From assembly GCA_945876665.1 (NCBI GenBank), contig CAMCPC010000052.1:1-7775 (forward strand): 7,775 bases of DNA, given 5' to 3'. The stretch is from an uncultured Oscillospiraceae bacterium (lineage in GTDB: Bacteria > Bacillota > Clostridia > UBA1381). The stretch's first letter is position 1; every line of letters begins with the position of its first letter. Positions 7,735 through 7,775 of the stretch are shown in pieces. The notes under the pieces were generated by a model. It saw only the letters and a list, made by a program, of their open reading frames with translations, was not told where the DNA came from and did not search any database. The position numbers were made by a program, and so were the translations under genes.

Positions 7735-7775
7735 GATATTTACTCAGAACCTTATCTTTTATTTCTGAAACATCT
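7727..7775 (-). CDS. Possible C-terminus of a convergent gene (cut by window edge)
   Basis: Read on the minus strand from the right edge, one frame stays open for 15 codons (DVSEIKDKVLSKYLM) and ends with TGA at 7727-7729. The other two minus frames stop earlier. The residues are charged and helix-like, plausible for a protein end, and a gene converging on groESL would fit the two-sided terminator. Fifteen codons are too few to establish that this is coding or to name a family. Confidence 0.3.
   Translation of the reverse strand, partial: DVSEIKDKVLSKYLM

Overview
The window reads as a low-to-moderate GC Firmicute of class Clostridia, probably an anaerobic fermenter. The basis is the pairing of an NfnAB-type electron-bifurcating transhydrogenase with a perfect CIRCE operator (HrcA control) on groESL, strong AGGAGG ribosome binding sites, a Gram-positive-style class A penicillin-binding protein with a disordered tail, and a small membrane-anchored protein resembling the BofC C-terminal-domain proteins of Clostridia. 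I cannot name the species.

Layout. Positions 1-2238 (+) hold the nfnA (5'-truncated by the window edge) and nfnB operon. Together they would couple NADH, NADPH and ferredoxin redox pools. The operon ends in a strong intrinsic terminator (2253-2285). A second perfect hairpin (2290-2329) probably terminates the convergent class A PBP gene (2335-4992, -). The 152-bp gap 4993-5144 is a divergent promoter region. It has a well-formed sigma-A-type promoter for the PBP gene, whose -10 box lies inside a perfect 10-bp-arm inverted repeat. Facing the PBP is a 121-residue membrane-anchored protein (5145-5510, +). A purine-rich, A-tract spacer follows, then a sigma-A-like promoter, a perfect CIRCE element and the groES-groEL operon (5729-7659, +). 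This ends in a perfect 16-bp terminator that overlaps a further hairpin. The last ~50 bases may hold the C-terminal codons of a convergent gene on the minus strand.

All five recognisable proteins look intact (nfnA apart from the window edge), with their key residues in place. This is mainly conserved core gene content, not an accessory island. I see no mobile element, CRISPR array, RNA gene, phage gene or toxin-antitoxin pair, and no convincing undescribed multi-gene system. The most interesting signals are regulatory: the inverted repeat framing the PBP promoter, the helically phased CIRCE-like half-sites upstream of groES, and the paired hairpins after both plus-strand operons.
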